A DNA stretch of 25,320 bases from Bigelowiella natans CCMP2755 (GCA_000320545.1 ADNK01001995.1:42501-67820); one strand, 5' to 3'; positions 10,499 to 22,077 are shown, counted from the first letter of the stretch. Numbers and translations are program-made. The notes: a model not told the origin generated them from the sequence alone.

Positions 10499-12207
10499 CT
10501 ATTTAGCTATTTCACAATTTCCAGTATCACAGTATAAATCCGGGGGATTAAGACGCTGTCAAATAAAAATAATTAATACAGTATAACCTCATCATTGAAT
10601 CATGCTACCTCTGGATTCTGATCCGATTTGGAGCCGAAATCCAAGAACTCAATTTGTGAGAGAATCTACCGAGAAATTATGAGGATAAGATATTTTCCTT
10701 AGCTGATCTACAAAAACAGTACGACCTCCTCATATTGCTCTTCTGTTATAGCTTCATATGGCATCTGTGGGTAAGCCCCAGCAGGAAGTTTTGGAAGGAA
10801 TGAAATTCCCTTCAGTTGATACTGAAAATAGTTCAACGCGTTTTTTATTTCTTTGCCTTCTGTTTCGGGGTCGAATGTCACCGTGCAGCTCACCTGAATT
10901 ATTGAAAGTGATTGTGGAATAACGAAGCGATATATATGGCATTTTCGAACCTGATTATCTGCCCAATATTTTTGCAAGAAAGAAGCAAGGGAGAGCTGCT
11001 CCCACATGGACACCTGCTCAACTGTACGGATCCCTTCACCCGCATCGATTGGAATCGACACAACCGCTGTTCCTTCCTGTCCTATTGCCGGCTCGATAGG
11101 ATACCCTGAAAAAAACATGTATATTTTCAAAATAAGCTACTTATACGATTCGCCTCCTACTGGAGGACACCTGCTTTCTTCAACGGTTCCAACAAGTCGG
11201 AGGAGTTCGGTATTCGGACTCTGCGAAGGTAGTGCCGTGATTCGGGATAGTGCATCCCAGGCGTAGCGCCCGCAAGTAGGGACACAGTTCCTGAAGGCTT
11301 GATGGACGTTGTCTTTATCGACCTGGTATCAAAATATGTTTTTTTGATGGCTGTCACCAGAGATCTCAACGATTTCATGCAGACCTTGGGACCCCGAACA
11401 TCTCCGAATACTTCTTGTCGCAGTCTTGGATATGATCGTATCCACCCTAGCGGTAATCGAGAAACGTATCAGTGCCATTTCACTACCAAGTTAAACGGAG
11501 AATTATGTGCTTAACGTCTAGATACCTCACACCACTCCTTAAGCTGGTGCAAGCCTTTGCTGTTGATGAATTGCGCAATTCCTGTAAAATGACACATGTG
11601 AGCTTATCTCTCCTCCATGACTTCTCGCTGGGCAACAAACGCAAGATACCTGTCATGCTACAGCCAATCCGTCGATTTCGGGTCATCACCTGAACACAGG
11701 ACAACGTTTTGAATTTAGATCGAATTGGGGGTGGAGGTCAAGGCCAAGACCAAGGTGGAGGGGGGGGGGGAGGGTAAGCGACCGTGTTGGTTTCGGGCCA
11801 GTGTGTATGTCCTAGAGTAACTGTCTTAGCGTAGAGGAAAGCCTAGGAAATTATCCGAAAGTAAGATTTAATACTGAGTGACACCAGGGGCAAGATAACA
11901 AATCCGGTACATGAATGCACTGTGTGTGTGGCTACTAAGATTAGATGCTATGCTAGATTGAACTAGGTCGCTCTTCGATTTACAGGTTTTACAGGGAAGT
12001 TACAATTTGCCACGTACCGAGTTCAGAGTTCGTTTAAAGTCTTCAACAGAATCATGGTTGTTAGGGAATGTCTCCACGAGACAACAGAGCTCGTATGATT
12101 CTAATGTCTGCTCTAAACACGGGTTGCCTCCCAAAGCCCGCTTATCCTTTCTGTCGGGCTCGTCTCTGACAAGGTTGGGCACGGATACAGTATGGAAATT
12201 GCATAAA

Positions 12208-12271
<64 letters not shown>

Positions 12272-14161
12272 ATTGTTGATAATGAGTGAGTTGGAACCCC
12301 ATTCGCGAGAAGTCTTTCATATTGTCTAGCCATGCCAGACCAGGCTCCCCATTGTCCTGAATACGCTCGCAGATGTCGGTGTAATCCATTCCAAGTTCGG
12401 CGAAGACTGAATTATTGGATGCCCAACCATAATCCATACGCTGGTGCATGCACAGAAAGTCAACTTAATCAACCTTCACAAACTTTAAAACAATTCATTT
12501 CTGAACGCTTCGAGAGAATGAAACGTTTAATTAAAACACATTACCTGCGGATTTTCCTTGTAATTTTTCAAGTTCAAATAGTCGGAGCTCGTTGGCGGGC
12601 CGAATGCAATCTCCGCCTGTAGAATTTCATGATAGATTATTCGTATAGCATAAGATGCGGTATTTAGCTTCATATTTTAAAAAATCAATTCTACCGTTCG
12701 GCGGACGTTTCCGGCAACCACACAACGTCCAATGAGATTCATGATATCTGTTGAAAACTAGCTCAAGGAGGGTCTGTGAATAGTCTCTGTTTTCGGTGTA
12801 CTCACCAACTATCGTTGAAATCGAGAGAATTTCATTCTTCTCTGCCAAAGGATGCAAAGTTTTTTGAATGTCTTCCATAAGTGCCTCCAGTACATCTGTT
12901 TGTGCAAGTTCTGTTACCAACCATTTGATTGAATTCAACTAGGAGTGCATCACACCGCTTCCGGACGCAACGCCGCCAAATCCTTTTATCGGAGTTCCTT
13001 TCGGTCGTATTCTCGAGAAGTCGAATTTGACTGCCGCAGCACCGGGAGTGAAATAAGAATCTATCAGCAACCCTACGGCCTCGACCCATCTGACAGATGT
13101 ATAAATTAGGCCTCCAAATGTGGTGTTAGATAATAGGCGTTGTACCCTTCCCTAGAATCAGGGACTATGAAAGTTCGTGTTTCATTCTCTGAAGGTTTTG
13201 TCAGTCGAATGTTCTGCTGTGCTGCTTGCGTATCGAACCCAACTCCAACCCCCAACATGGAAGCATCCATTAGAAAGCAAAAGGGTTTTGAGATTTTCAT
13301 GCCCTCCTTGATGTGTGTTGAAACGAACGCGCAATTGTTCAGGGCAGCGTAGATACCTGTTGTACCTTCATGGTGAATTATTGATCTGGGTTGGTTCTTA
13401 CATGACCATACCTCTCTCCTCTGTTAATGAGGACCCCATCGCCCAAAGACCTCTTCCTGGAGGAAGAAACTTGAAGTTGAATATCCTATCGAACCTGATT
13501 AATGTATTTGTGAGCAAGAGATATGCTACTGTTCATCTTATTGTACATCTCCTGAGCTTGATCCTGCTTTTCCCTTTCATCCCATTGGAGACCTCTACTC
13601 TGAATCCAGCCCTAGTAATACAAATAATTTGAATTTTACTTTCCACAATATCGAATATTCGTTCTTCTTGAAAAACTCCTAATTTAAACATCCAAGAAGA
13701 AACACATACCTTTTGCATACTAAATGTGCCTTCGACAACTCGCTGAACGGTGTTATGCCAGTGTTCGTTTTTACCATTCTGCATGACCCTTGAGTAAGTC
13801 CTATGGTATACCTTTTAAGATACATGGGGAATACGGTTGGTTTAACATAAAATCTTCAATTTTAATTTTGACATGGGTCAATTTTTACGACCAGTTCGCC
13901 TAGGCCATTGAATCCAAAAGGTGCTTTCTTTTTCTCGTATTTAGATACGAATGACTCGGGCAGTTCAAAGGGGGAACTTGCAAGTTGTGACAAAGCTTTG
14001 GGTCTTGAATTCGCGGGAGATTCTGCCGCCTTCTTGGACGAACCATCGATGGCTTCCGACGACACCGAAAGTGATTTTGAATCCGATTTCGCACCTTCCC
14101 GTCGAATTGTCGTTGTATCATTTTTTACGTTATCGTTTCCCAGCTTCGACCTTTGTGTCAT
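10499..14161 (-). CDS. Adenosylcobalamin-dependent ribonucleoside-triphosphate reductase (class II RNR), 20 exons
   Basis: Reduces ribonucleoside triphosphates to deoxyribonucleotides using coenzyme B12, so it needs no oxygen and no small subunit. Exons, 5' to 3': 14161-13892, 13811-13710, 13611-13547, 13494-13412, 13356-13146, 13089-12956, 12895-12806, 12747-12695, 12616-12545, 12440-12298, 12165-12018, 11842-11783, 11689-11650, 11581-11526, 11446-11385, 11322-11171, 11105-10951, 10893-10726, 10665-10609, 10555-10499. Every phase agrees, giving about 725 residues (Lactobacillus leichmannii enzyme: 739). Landmarks are KFLPPGRGLWAMG, NNC with redox Cys182, AGNVRRTAEIAFG, the radical site GGNPCLE (Asn422, Cys424, Glu426), second redox Cys435, SIKPSGTVSLLAGATPGMHY, and the C-terminal Cys716/Cys721 pair (YCDTGNCEIAK) that re-reduces the active site. 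The Ser/Lys-rich N-terminal 65 residues lack a signal peptide, suggesting cytosol. Exon 1 could end three bases later. All catalytic residues are present, so the enzyme looks functional. Confidence 0.95.
11752..11774. repeat. G-rich tract in a reductase intron
   Basis: A run dominated by G (GGTGGAGGGG followed by more G) lies in the intron between exons 12 and 13 of the reductase. On the coding strand it is a C tract flanked by CCTCC words. Confidence 0.85.
12208..12266. repeat. Compound (TG)n(GA)n microsatellite in a reductase intron
   Basis: About 22 bases of alternating TG run directly into about 37 bases of GA. It lies in the intron between reductase exons 10 and 11 (12166-12297); on the coding strand this is (TC)n(CA)n. 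Open frames crossing it on either strand are artefacts of the repeat. Confidence 0.95.
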
Positions 14162-14932
14162 AGTTTGGGTCGAAAAGATCCTTTTCGTAAAAATAGAAAT
14201 TCAGCATTGCCCGTAGACATAGAATTCGGAAAATGAACGAGATTCGATAACACATCGTTCATCGTTTCGTTATTCACTACCTCGTGCATTGTTGAAGATA
14301 TAAAGAGTGTTGGCAGATACTTCCTCGACTGATGATGCGATTAAAAAGTGGGGTTTTAGTCTTTAGACCAACCAGGCGCCGCCCAGCGCCAGAAGCCAGT
14401 TTCATTCGGTGGAGGGCAGGGGCGCAGCTTGCGGATAAGACTTTCACTGGTCAACACAGAGAGATTAAATTGAATTAAAATGACCTGCGTTTTTGATATT
14501 CTGTGCAAAAAAGAATGATTTTTCCATGCAAAATCACATGGATCAGAAGCCCTTCCTGCTCGCTTGAGAAGGGAAGGTGAGGAGACATACTGGAGAGTCT
14601 CCGGAGGATTAGATAGATGCGATTGCTTTACGACTACGACTTCGGTATGTCGTACCTGTGGAATGACAGCCTTACAGATATTTTCTTTGTTTCTGTGAGA
14701 GTGTCACTGTAAATATCAATACATTTTTGGCAACAAAGAAATGGCGCGCTGGCCTTTGCCTCGTCTCCTTCCCCAATAGACCCAGCTGGAAGCGAACAGC
14801 GAGCTTTTTGTGTCGGAGAAGAATGTCCCTTGAAGGAAAAACTGAGAGGAACTCTGCAAAAGTTTGAGCCATCAAAATTGCGATGTGAGATGTTTTAGTT
14901 CACGAGTTTGTTTTTTCATCTAGGAGCCATTG
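14162..14932. promoter_or_regulatory. Divergent intergenic gap, presumed bidirectional promoter
   Basis: A 771-base gap separates the starts of the reductase (minus) and the Tudor/SAP-like gene (plus), so both promoters must lie here. I see no clear TATA box or repeated element. A possible first exon for the plus-strand gene begins at ATG 14823 and ends at 14861 before a weak GTTTGA donor. A pyrimidine-rich CATCTAG acceptor at 14923 would join it in frame to 14924. Confidence 0.45.
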
Positions 14933-17900
14933 ATGCACAAGCGGAGGTTTTCACTGCTGGATCCAAATACTAGAGAAGAAAACTGTTTCCAGAATAGACG
15001 ATCTAACAGCAAGCGCGAATGGGGAAGGTCCCATCGGGAGGTGCGGGAAGGCTCCGGAGCAAAAAAGGCAATTCCCCGGCCGAAATGCATTCCGAAGTTG
15101 TCACGCAACAGGATGCGCAGAAAAACAATAGATCCTACGAGTTTGCCTCTCGACTCTATCTTACCAGGACACAAGAAACGTCGAGTATCGGATCAAGATA
15201 ATTTTATCTGTCCCTCACTTCTGGATGAGGAAGATTGTCCAGAAAGCACCACCACCTCCAGCCTACGGAGTGATAAACCTGAATTCAATTCTAGAAAACT
15301 GGAGAATAAGCAAGAAGCGCTTTTATCGAGTGTACACACTCAAAATTCTACTTCCATGGTTATAGACCTGGATTGTGATGGTAGAAATGAAACCCATGCC
15401 AGTCATAGTGATTTGAAGGTTACACAGTCTAAGGGAGGTGAAGGAGAAAACCTATTCGAGAAAGGGATAGGAGAGGACTATGTAAAGGGAGATTTTGAAG
15501 CCGAAGTATCAAAACCAATAGTAAATGAAAAGGCTGAAGAAATAAGCAGCAAAACTAATACCATCAATACGAGGGAATCTGTAAGTATGGATGAATTCGC
15601 GACACAATCGCTGAAAGCTGTAAGTTTACCGGAACACCCTGGTTCCAACAAAACTAACCATAAAGGGGGGGAAATGCAAGACGCAATAATCGCAATGGGT
15701 CATCCTTCCGAAATCCCAGAGAGCATGGCAAACATGGCGAATGTCAGCCGAATACCGGAAGTAGCTGGTCGAAATCATGTGTCTCACTCAGGTATAAATC
15801 CAAGTTCTGGGCACACTATCAGATCAGCAGAAAATCTTGAGCAAGCACATTTCCCCCCCGCAGTGCATTCAAATGGAGGGCCATCGTGTCCAAGCCCGAG
15901 AAAATTAGACATTGGTGGCAATGCAAGGGTTTTAGATCAAGAAAGAATATCCACAAGTTATGTTGAGAGCATCCCAGATATGGAAAGTGAGCATTCTTAT
16001 ACAAAGCCGCATTTGTCGGCGGAGGATACGAAATTAGTTGGATTGAATGGAAATGATGCTTGTCATTTCGAAGAATTACAGGTGTTTCCAAATTTTATGT
16101 CTTGATGTCAAGTTGTTCACATTATCTTTTGTGATCGTCAAGGGACCTTGGCGAAGTAAATTAAATGGCGTCAGTACAGACCCTACCGTAGTGCGAAAGT
16201 AAGAAGATTTCTCAACTTTATTGAGCAAAGCAAATTTATCTATATATACCAAAATTACACCTCAGCAAAGTTCTCTGGAGACCTGATGAATGGAAATCCT
16301 CAACTCTATCGAGGGATAGGTTTTTCTAAAAATAAACTAAGATCTTCCGAGTGGGTTTTGATTTTCCCTGTGTCAGCGAGGGCAATATTCGCCTTGATGG
16401 ATGGGTTCTGGACAGGAAACTCTCGAATAATTTGAAAAAGGTTGTTCCTTAGAGGAATTATTGTGCTCACCAACGAACTCGTCAAGACCTTCGAACTGAA
16501 TCCTTTTTACATCTTAGGTGTGGAGGTGGGAAAACCCGAATGAAAACAAAGTTTTGGTTGTTTGGAAACGAATGACCTCTTCCACAACTCTTCGTCGTTC
16601 GAAGAGGGATCGAAGAAAATCATCTTTTACAAAATCGCTTAGTTCGCCGGATAGGCTTCAGGTTATCTATTCAACCTTTGCTAGAATATCTATTAATATC
16701 TCTCCTTTAGATCGGAGATCTCGTTGAGGAAGTGTCAGAGGGCTTGCAAGGAACGGTAACTTATTTTTTTTTAAATCCTGCACTCAATATATCTGGTGTA
16801 TAATTCGGAGCCGTCAGATACTTCACTTTATGTTCCTCGAATAGGTTGTTTGGGTATTCGATTCGGATCCCGAGCCATCATATGTTGTGAAGTGGGAGTC
16901 AAGTGAAAGCGGAAATGAAGATTTGTCACGCCTACATTTAAATCCCCCATTTGAAACGTCCGAATGGTGCAGTCGATCTCAGCTTCGTCGCCTCCCTGCC
17001 AAGATCCACAAAGAGAAACAATCTGATTATAGTGGTTCAAGAATATCTCGTAGCTTGAAAACCGGTTCTGATATGTCGGAATGCGAGCAAAACATCTCAA
17101 CACAGAGAAAGTCGAATTCTGTCTCATTTGAACCTAAGGTAAAGGTTCATTTTTTCAAGCCAAATAGCCCTCCAGCACAGTGGCATGCTGGTAATCTACC
17201 TGTACTTTATCCGAAATTGTTGGTTAATACGGGAGTCGATTCACCAGGGGCGGTGGACCCCCTCAAGTATCTCCCCTTGCAGCATGTTCTTCGTCAGCTT
17301 CGATCGAGAGGTATACACGTTGTCAATCGACGATGCGCTAGAAGCTTGCACAATCTCCCAGATTCTCCCGATTTTGGCATTGAATGGAGACGTGCCCTTG
17401 CTCGTGTTCTAGCCAACGAGGCCAATGAAATAGTCGAAGATATTTTTCCGGGTCTCAGGCGACCGCGTCAAAATTATCGGTCGTGCCAAGAAGGAGAGGA
17501 TCTTCGTCGGTCTTTATGTCGAATGTACTTCGCTATTGCAGTGAACAACAACTCATGCAGCCGAATAGAATCCTCTTTGAGTTCGAAGAAGCGTGAGGGC
17601 GGTCGAGTGCGACAAATTGTAGATTTGATAAAAGCGAATTTAGAGACTGGATTAATACAGTGGCATTTAAGGGAGGCTCAGAGCGACACAGAGGCAAGCC
17701 ATTCTCAGCAAGATGGTATGGCAGAGAACCACACCTACTTTGACGAGTACTTTGTACACGGCAAAACTCTCATCAGTGAAGATGACATCAGGGGCATGAG
17801 TGTGCGCCAGATGCAAGCTGCCCGGAATTACCTCGGTCTCCACCCATACTTATCACTTGAGGTAAACACATATTTGGACAGCACATCTTCCGCAATCAAA

Positions 17901-18308
17901 CTCGTGCAAAGTGAGAATAGCGAATTCTTGGGCAAGGCCGAAGCCCGAATTAAGCAGATGAATATCCCAGAAATGAAGTCCTGGCTTACTGAAAGAGGAC
18001 TTGAGACTTCGGGGGCAAAGAGTAGGCGAGCATCTTATTCGGAATTGATTGTTGGTTTTATGGCGACCGAAATTGAGGAAGAGGAGAAATCTGAGGAAAA
18101 GCTTTTTGATGTAATGGTTGATTTCATCAAAGCAGCGAACACAAAAAGGGAGGATGATCTACGAAAATTATTAGAAGATTTGTACAAAGACTTAAATGAG
18201 GAATATGGCACCGTAGAACCATACCGAAAAGAGGACGACATCGAGCTTGGAAAATTATTTGAGATGTGCTTCAACAGTATATATACCATTGCGATGCGGA
18301 GAGCATAA
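14933..18308 (+). CDS. Large putative chromatin protein with Tudor-like stretch and SAP-like motif
   Basis: No confident family assignment. Exons are 14933-16081, 16143-16198, 16377-16440, 16518-16661, 16711-16755 and 16845-18308, all in phase, about 973 residues. The N-terminal 380 residues are polar, Ser/Asn/Glu-rich and probably disordered, with basic clusters (GHKKRRV, RRKTID). Residues about 403-510 hold DGWVLDRKL, KVLVVWKRM and IGDLVEEVSEGLQGTVVW then YVVKWE, the alternating pattern of Tudor/chromo-like barrels. The last exon encodes a folded-looking region with many Arg and Trp, then DDIRGMSVRQMQAARNYLGL (about 799-818) and PEMKSWLTERGLETSGAKSR (about 861-880), which resembles a SAP DNA-binding motif. 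The end is acidic and helical. A role in chromatin or DNA-associated scaffolding is inference. The start could instead be at 14823 with one extra exon. The gene diverges from the reductase and converges on ERCC1. Confidence 0.72.
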
Positions 18309-19061
18309 TAATTTAATGCGTTGTACGTAACTTTTAACACACGTATTCCCTCTCATTCATAAAAATCTCGTTCGATTCGTTGAACGTGTCAGACTGTATG
18401 TTTACTGTGTCAAATGTTGTATGCAAAGCTTGTGAACTCGTACTTGAAGGCGCGATTGTGTATGTGTACGTGTGTGCGCGCATGCGCGTACGTGAGCTGT
18501 GCTAATAAATTCTTGCAGTACATATAGGATGATCTATTATTAGGTATCTCTGATATACACATCTGCTATCTAGCTGTGCGCGATGCATCTGCTACGTGCA
18601 CATACACACGCACATACATAATCTTGTCGTGCAGTTTGTTACACCATGCATGGATAGCTACTTACCCACACGGCTCGTACCGTGCTGCTAGCAGTGTGAC
18701 ATACATATGTGTACGCACAGCCATGTCTAGATGTACACGTGTGATATGAGAGTGATTGTGGTATGTGTCTGTGTATTATATGGACATTTATGACATTTAT
18801 GTCCCTATAGTATGTGTGGCTATCTATGGTCATAGCACATCTTGGCCGTGCTATATTGCGCACGTGCGCCAGCATGCTATACTAGTGTACATACAGTATA
18901 CGCATATGATATGTTATGGAACTTGTATCAGATGCATGACGCGCATAGTGTTTACAATCACTCGATAGAAAGTTGAACTCCACTACTGCTATCACCTGTT
19001 GATCACTGGCGCGCGAGCAATAGAATGATTCATCCCTACATACACTATTCTCTTGAGGTTG
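18309..19061. other. Intergenic region between convergent genes, with alternating Py-Pu tracts
   Basis: Lies between the stop of the Tudor/SAP-like gene and the stop of ERCC1. It is filled with GTGTG, TACGTG, CATGCG and TATGTG words that alternate pyrimidine and purine. Open frames here (18639-18875 minus, 18756-18968 plus) are rich in His, Cys, Tyr and Val as a result and are not credible genes. No tRNA or other RNA gene was recognised. Confidence 0.55.
18457..18494. repeat. 38-base perfect alternating pyrimidine-purine tract
   Basis: Every step alternates pyrimidine and purine, with a self-complementary core CGCGCATGCGCG. Such tracts are prone to form left-handed Z-DNA under negative supercoiling. 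It sits about 150 bases beyond the plus-strand stop, between two convergent genes. Confidence 0.85.
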
Positions 19062-20332
19062 CTATCGCTTGAAGGGCATTCTAAACGTCCGATAAATTCT
19101 CTTGATCTATAAATACACAAATATTTTATCCACGGATACAATCGTCGCTCTCTCTTCTACCTTTTTCGGCCCCAGTCCAGGGCAAATTGCGAGTTTGTCC
19201 ATACTAGCCTAAAAGGCAGAAACTTCCTTCAAACAACATCTCCCATTTACGTTCCTACAATCTCATACCTCAGCGATGTTTTTGAACGAGCCAAAATTCA
19301 CTGCGAGGGTCTTCACATCCTTCGAGTTTACAGAACGTATAGTAGTTATTGCGGACTCCAATGTCTGATCGGTGTACATCAATTCCACATGCGCAAAAAC
19401 ACAGCAAAGCGGTATTAGGTATAATCAGTACTTACAATCGTGTGGGTAAACTACTACTTCCTCCCAAGATGGTGATCTATACATTCATCACCTTGGCACT
19501 ATTGTGCTTGTCCACTTTCTTCTTCAGGCTGTCGGCTGATTTGGACTCATAGCTTTTCAAGGTCTCAATGTAACGCGCACATTCCCGAGGGCTCCAAGCA
19601 CAGAGAAGGCTCCATCCATTCACAAAGGCCAGCCTAATTAGAGAGAAGCTTCATCCTGGGCAATTAGCAGGATTCACAGAGCTAAAGGAAATGACCTCGA
19701 TATTTCCTGCAGGGGCTCGTCGTTTTGCTGTCAAGCATTCAATTCACGCATGGCGTTAGTCATCTACTTGCCTTGGATAACGGCCACGTTTTTCGAATCA
19801 CATACCCTGTCCACTTGGCATAGGAGAATCCGAACGGTATACTTGAAGCGAAGCTTTCCCATTCTCGCGAGCAAGTATTTTGGGTGCAGCATGTGGTATT
19901 TCACACTGAGAAACAGAACGCAGGCGGCCCTACACACAGATAGCAAAGTGGTTTGTGACCCTGATAGGCGGAGTGGTAACATTCTACCTCCCCACGACGT
20001 AATCCGCGTCAAGTGGCTTTGTGAATGCCCATGGCATGTTCGTCAGGTGCTGCAGGAGTGGATTCCCACGCTGCAACCGATTAACCTGTCGGAAGAAAGA
20101 ATTTTTTTCTGCGATTCAGCCACGGCATTCGTCAATGAGGAAACACGAATATTGAACCTTGATAGTCACTTCTGAGATACTTGAACTGCTGGCGCTGCCG
20201 TGGTTAGCACTGCCCTGGCCAGCACCGCCCTGCACGTTTTGCTGCACTGGTTTCCTGAGAAGCGAAAAGAGGTCATAGGATGGAAGACGGCGGGAATAAG
20301 GCGCACCTTTTCCCCAGCGTGCTATGACTCAT
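19062..20332 (-). CDS. ERCC1: ERCC1/Rad10 homologue, non-catalytic subunit of the XPF-ERCC1 endonuclease
   Basis: Partner of XPF/Rad1 in the structure-specific nuclease that cuts 5' of lesions in nucleotide excision repair and acts in crosslink and recombination repair. Exons, 5' to 3': 20332-20307, 20254-20170, 20085-19988, 19929-19806, 19727-19696, 19633-19492, 19364-19269, 19208-19161, 19106-19062. All phases agree, giving about 231 residues (yeast Rad10 210, human 297). A short Gly/Ser/Asn-rich N-terminus is followed by the central nuclease-like domain: NRLQRGNPLLQHLTNMPWAF, DADYVVG, CVLFLSVKYHMLHPKYL, TVRILLCQVD, LLCAWSPRECARYIETLKSY. The C-terminal double helix-hairpin-helix that pairs with XPF follows: FGSFKNIAEASMDKLAICPG, then LGPKKIKRIYRTF. 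As in other ERCC1 proteins, the XPF catalytic motif ERKxxxD is absent. The start ATG opens an eight-codon exon whose phase fits; its small size makes this exon the least certain. Confidence 0.95.
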
Positions 20333-21729
20333 CCTGGAGCCTATGCTGGCCCGCCCGCTACCGAATGGGCCAAAGTGATCAGTTGACCCGCTTTCTGTCG
20401 CGAGATGAGTTGTAGGCCTCAGGCTCCATGCGGCCTCCAAATACAAGAAGTGGTAGAAATCCAAAACACATAGAAGTTTGTGGTGTGGCATGACAAGAAT
20501 GGTTCCAGAAAGGATTTCGCCGTGTGCACATGCACGGGTCTAGGATCAATTTTAGACAAAAATCCATCAATTTTACGTCGACATTTGTCAGTTGACAAAT
20601 GATATTTGTGTTCCCTCAAAACCTTTTCTGGTGTTCTGATTGATTGGGGAGGGTGCGGATGAGCATGCAGGGCACGGATGAGCATGCGTGTCCCAGGATC
20701 CTTTCGTTCACGTTCAACTCGTGCCTGGGACCTCACGACTGGGTGAAATCTCAGAACTCAGGCGTGAAAACCAAGTGCGTCCATGCAGCGACTTGAGTGA
20801 CTGCACACGCTAGCACGCCCACGCGAAGTCACGTGTCAATCAGCACATTTTTGTCCATCGCATTGAGGGGAACAATGTGATGAAACATCCGTCTTGGCGC
20901 AATCACTGTTGGAAGGCAGAGCCACCAGCTAGGCAGGCTCGCAACGCTGGAACGCCTGCCAACCTGAAAAAACTCAACTGATGTCAACTCGGTGCTGTGT
21001 GTTGGTGGTTGGAACCAATCGTGCCTTCGAGCAATGAAAGCAAAATTGTGATGAAGATCACACAAAAAACATTCCTAGTTGCTCAAATTGTCTGTTGCGA
21101 GTTTCTTTTTTGGTGTCTAACTTCTGAATCTTGCACTGCTAGACTGCCAGATTGAATCGTCTAGCCCAGCAGCCGCGTGCGGCATCTCATCATTGTTGAT
21201 GCGTGGACTGTTGTGTGGCGTCATGGCTTGCTTTCGCTTTCACAGCTAGACAGCTAGACAGGCCAATTGTGCAATGTTGGCTGTTGCCATCGTCCATCAC
21301 GCACAATGCGAATGTGCACCATTCGCATGGATGGCACAATTGCATGCATGCCATCTCATGGGAACCAGTGGGCTGATTCGTAGGTAGTCGGGACGTGTTG
21401 ACCTCGATCAACATGCAAATCAATGATGCATCATCACATCTGCCACCACGAAATCAACAGGGTTGAAGACGCATGCAGCATGGTTGTGATTGCTATTGGC
21501 ATGAACAGACATTTGATGAATGCATTGTTGTGCCAAAAATCATCTACGCCGCGAGTACAGGTTTATGTTCATTGTGGCGTTGTGTCGCTTCTTCCAGTCA
21601 CACATTCATCTACTTAACAATTTGAGAAATTCCGCATGCAATATTACCCAGAATTCTAATTCGTTATTTAATCAATTTTCGATGAGTTCACGCTGCCACT
21701 TCCAATCATTCCTTTTAATTTTCGTTTGT
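20333..21729. other. Intergenic region upstream of ERCC1 with GCATGC words and a near-perfect palindrome
   Basis: No coding region is supported on either strand. The part nearest 20333 should contain the ERCC1 promoter. GAGCATGC words repeat at 20660-20690, and GCATGC-type words recur near 21340, 21470 and 21630. A 20-base inverted repeat, two 9-base arms around GT, lies at 20582-20601. Paired CAGCTAGACAGCTAGACAG words occur near 21242-21260. Open frames here have no recognisable domains. Confidence 0.5.
20582..20601. repeat. 20-base inverted repeat (9-base arms, 2-base centre)
   Basis: CATTTGTCA, then GT, then TGACAAATG. It lies 250 bases upstream of the ERCC1 start on that gene's strand, so it could be a dimeric regulator site; this is inference only. 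Confidence 0.85.
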
Positions 21730-22077
21730 TCAACTATTTCTGTCCTTTACATTTCTATCCTCTTCGCTAATATTCATTAAACCTTTTCGATCTCGCAGCT
21801 GCGGTAGTGGTGCTGACGGCTTCCGTTCTTGACGATTCGCCAAATTTATGACGAGTTCCAGCTGATCCTCGGTCGCGACTGCACGCCGTTTGAATTCAGA
21901 AGGAGAAGGCGATGAGGGTGATGGAAGAGGGATCTGATCTTTCCCTTCATCAGTGCCGCTGCTGATGGTAGGCAATGTGAAGATCGTATTAACAGGCAGA
22001 GCATGGCATCCGAGGGTAATGATATCAACTACATGCTGCAAATAGGTTGAACATACACGCAGACTTAATACACGTAG

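Noticed and set aside
10499-14161. Bacterial contamination as source of the class II reductase
   Set aside because: Nineteen GT-AG introns with correct phases show it is a nuclear eukaryotic gene.
14672-14875. 67-residue minus-strand frame upstream of the reductase
   Set aside because: No homology to the reductase N-terminus; a stop lies between it and the reductase ATG, and no phase-consistent splice is evident.
18639-18968. Open frames on both strands rich in His, Tyr, Cys and Val
   Set aside because: Consequences of alternating TATG/GTGTG words; no domain.
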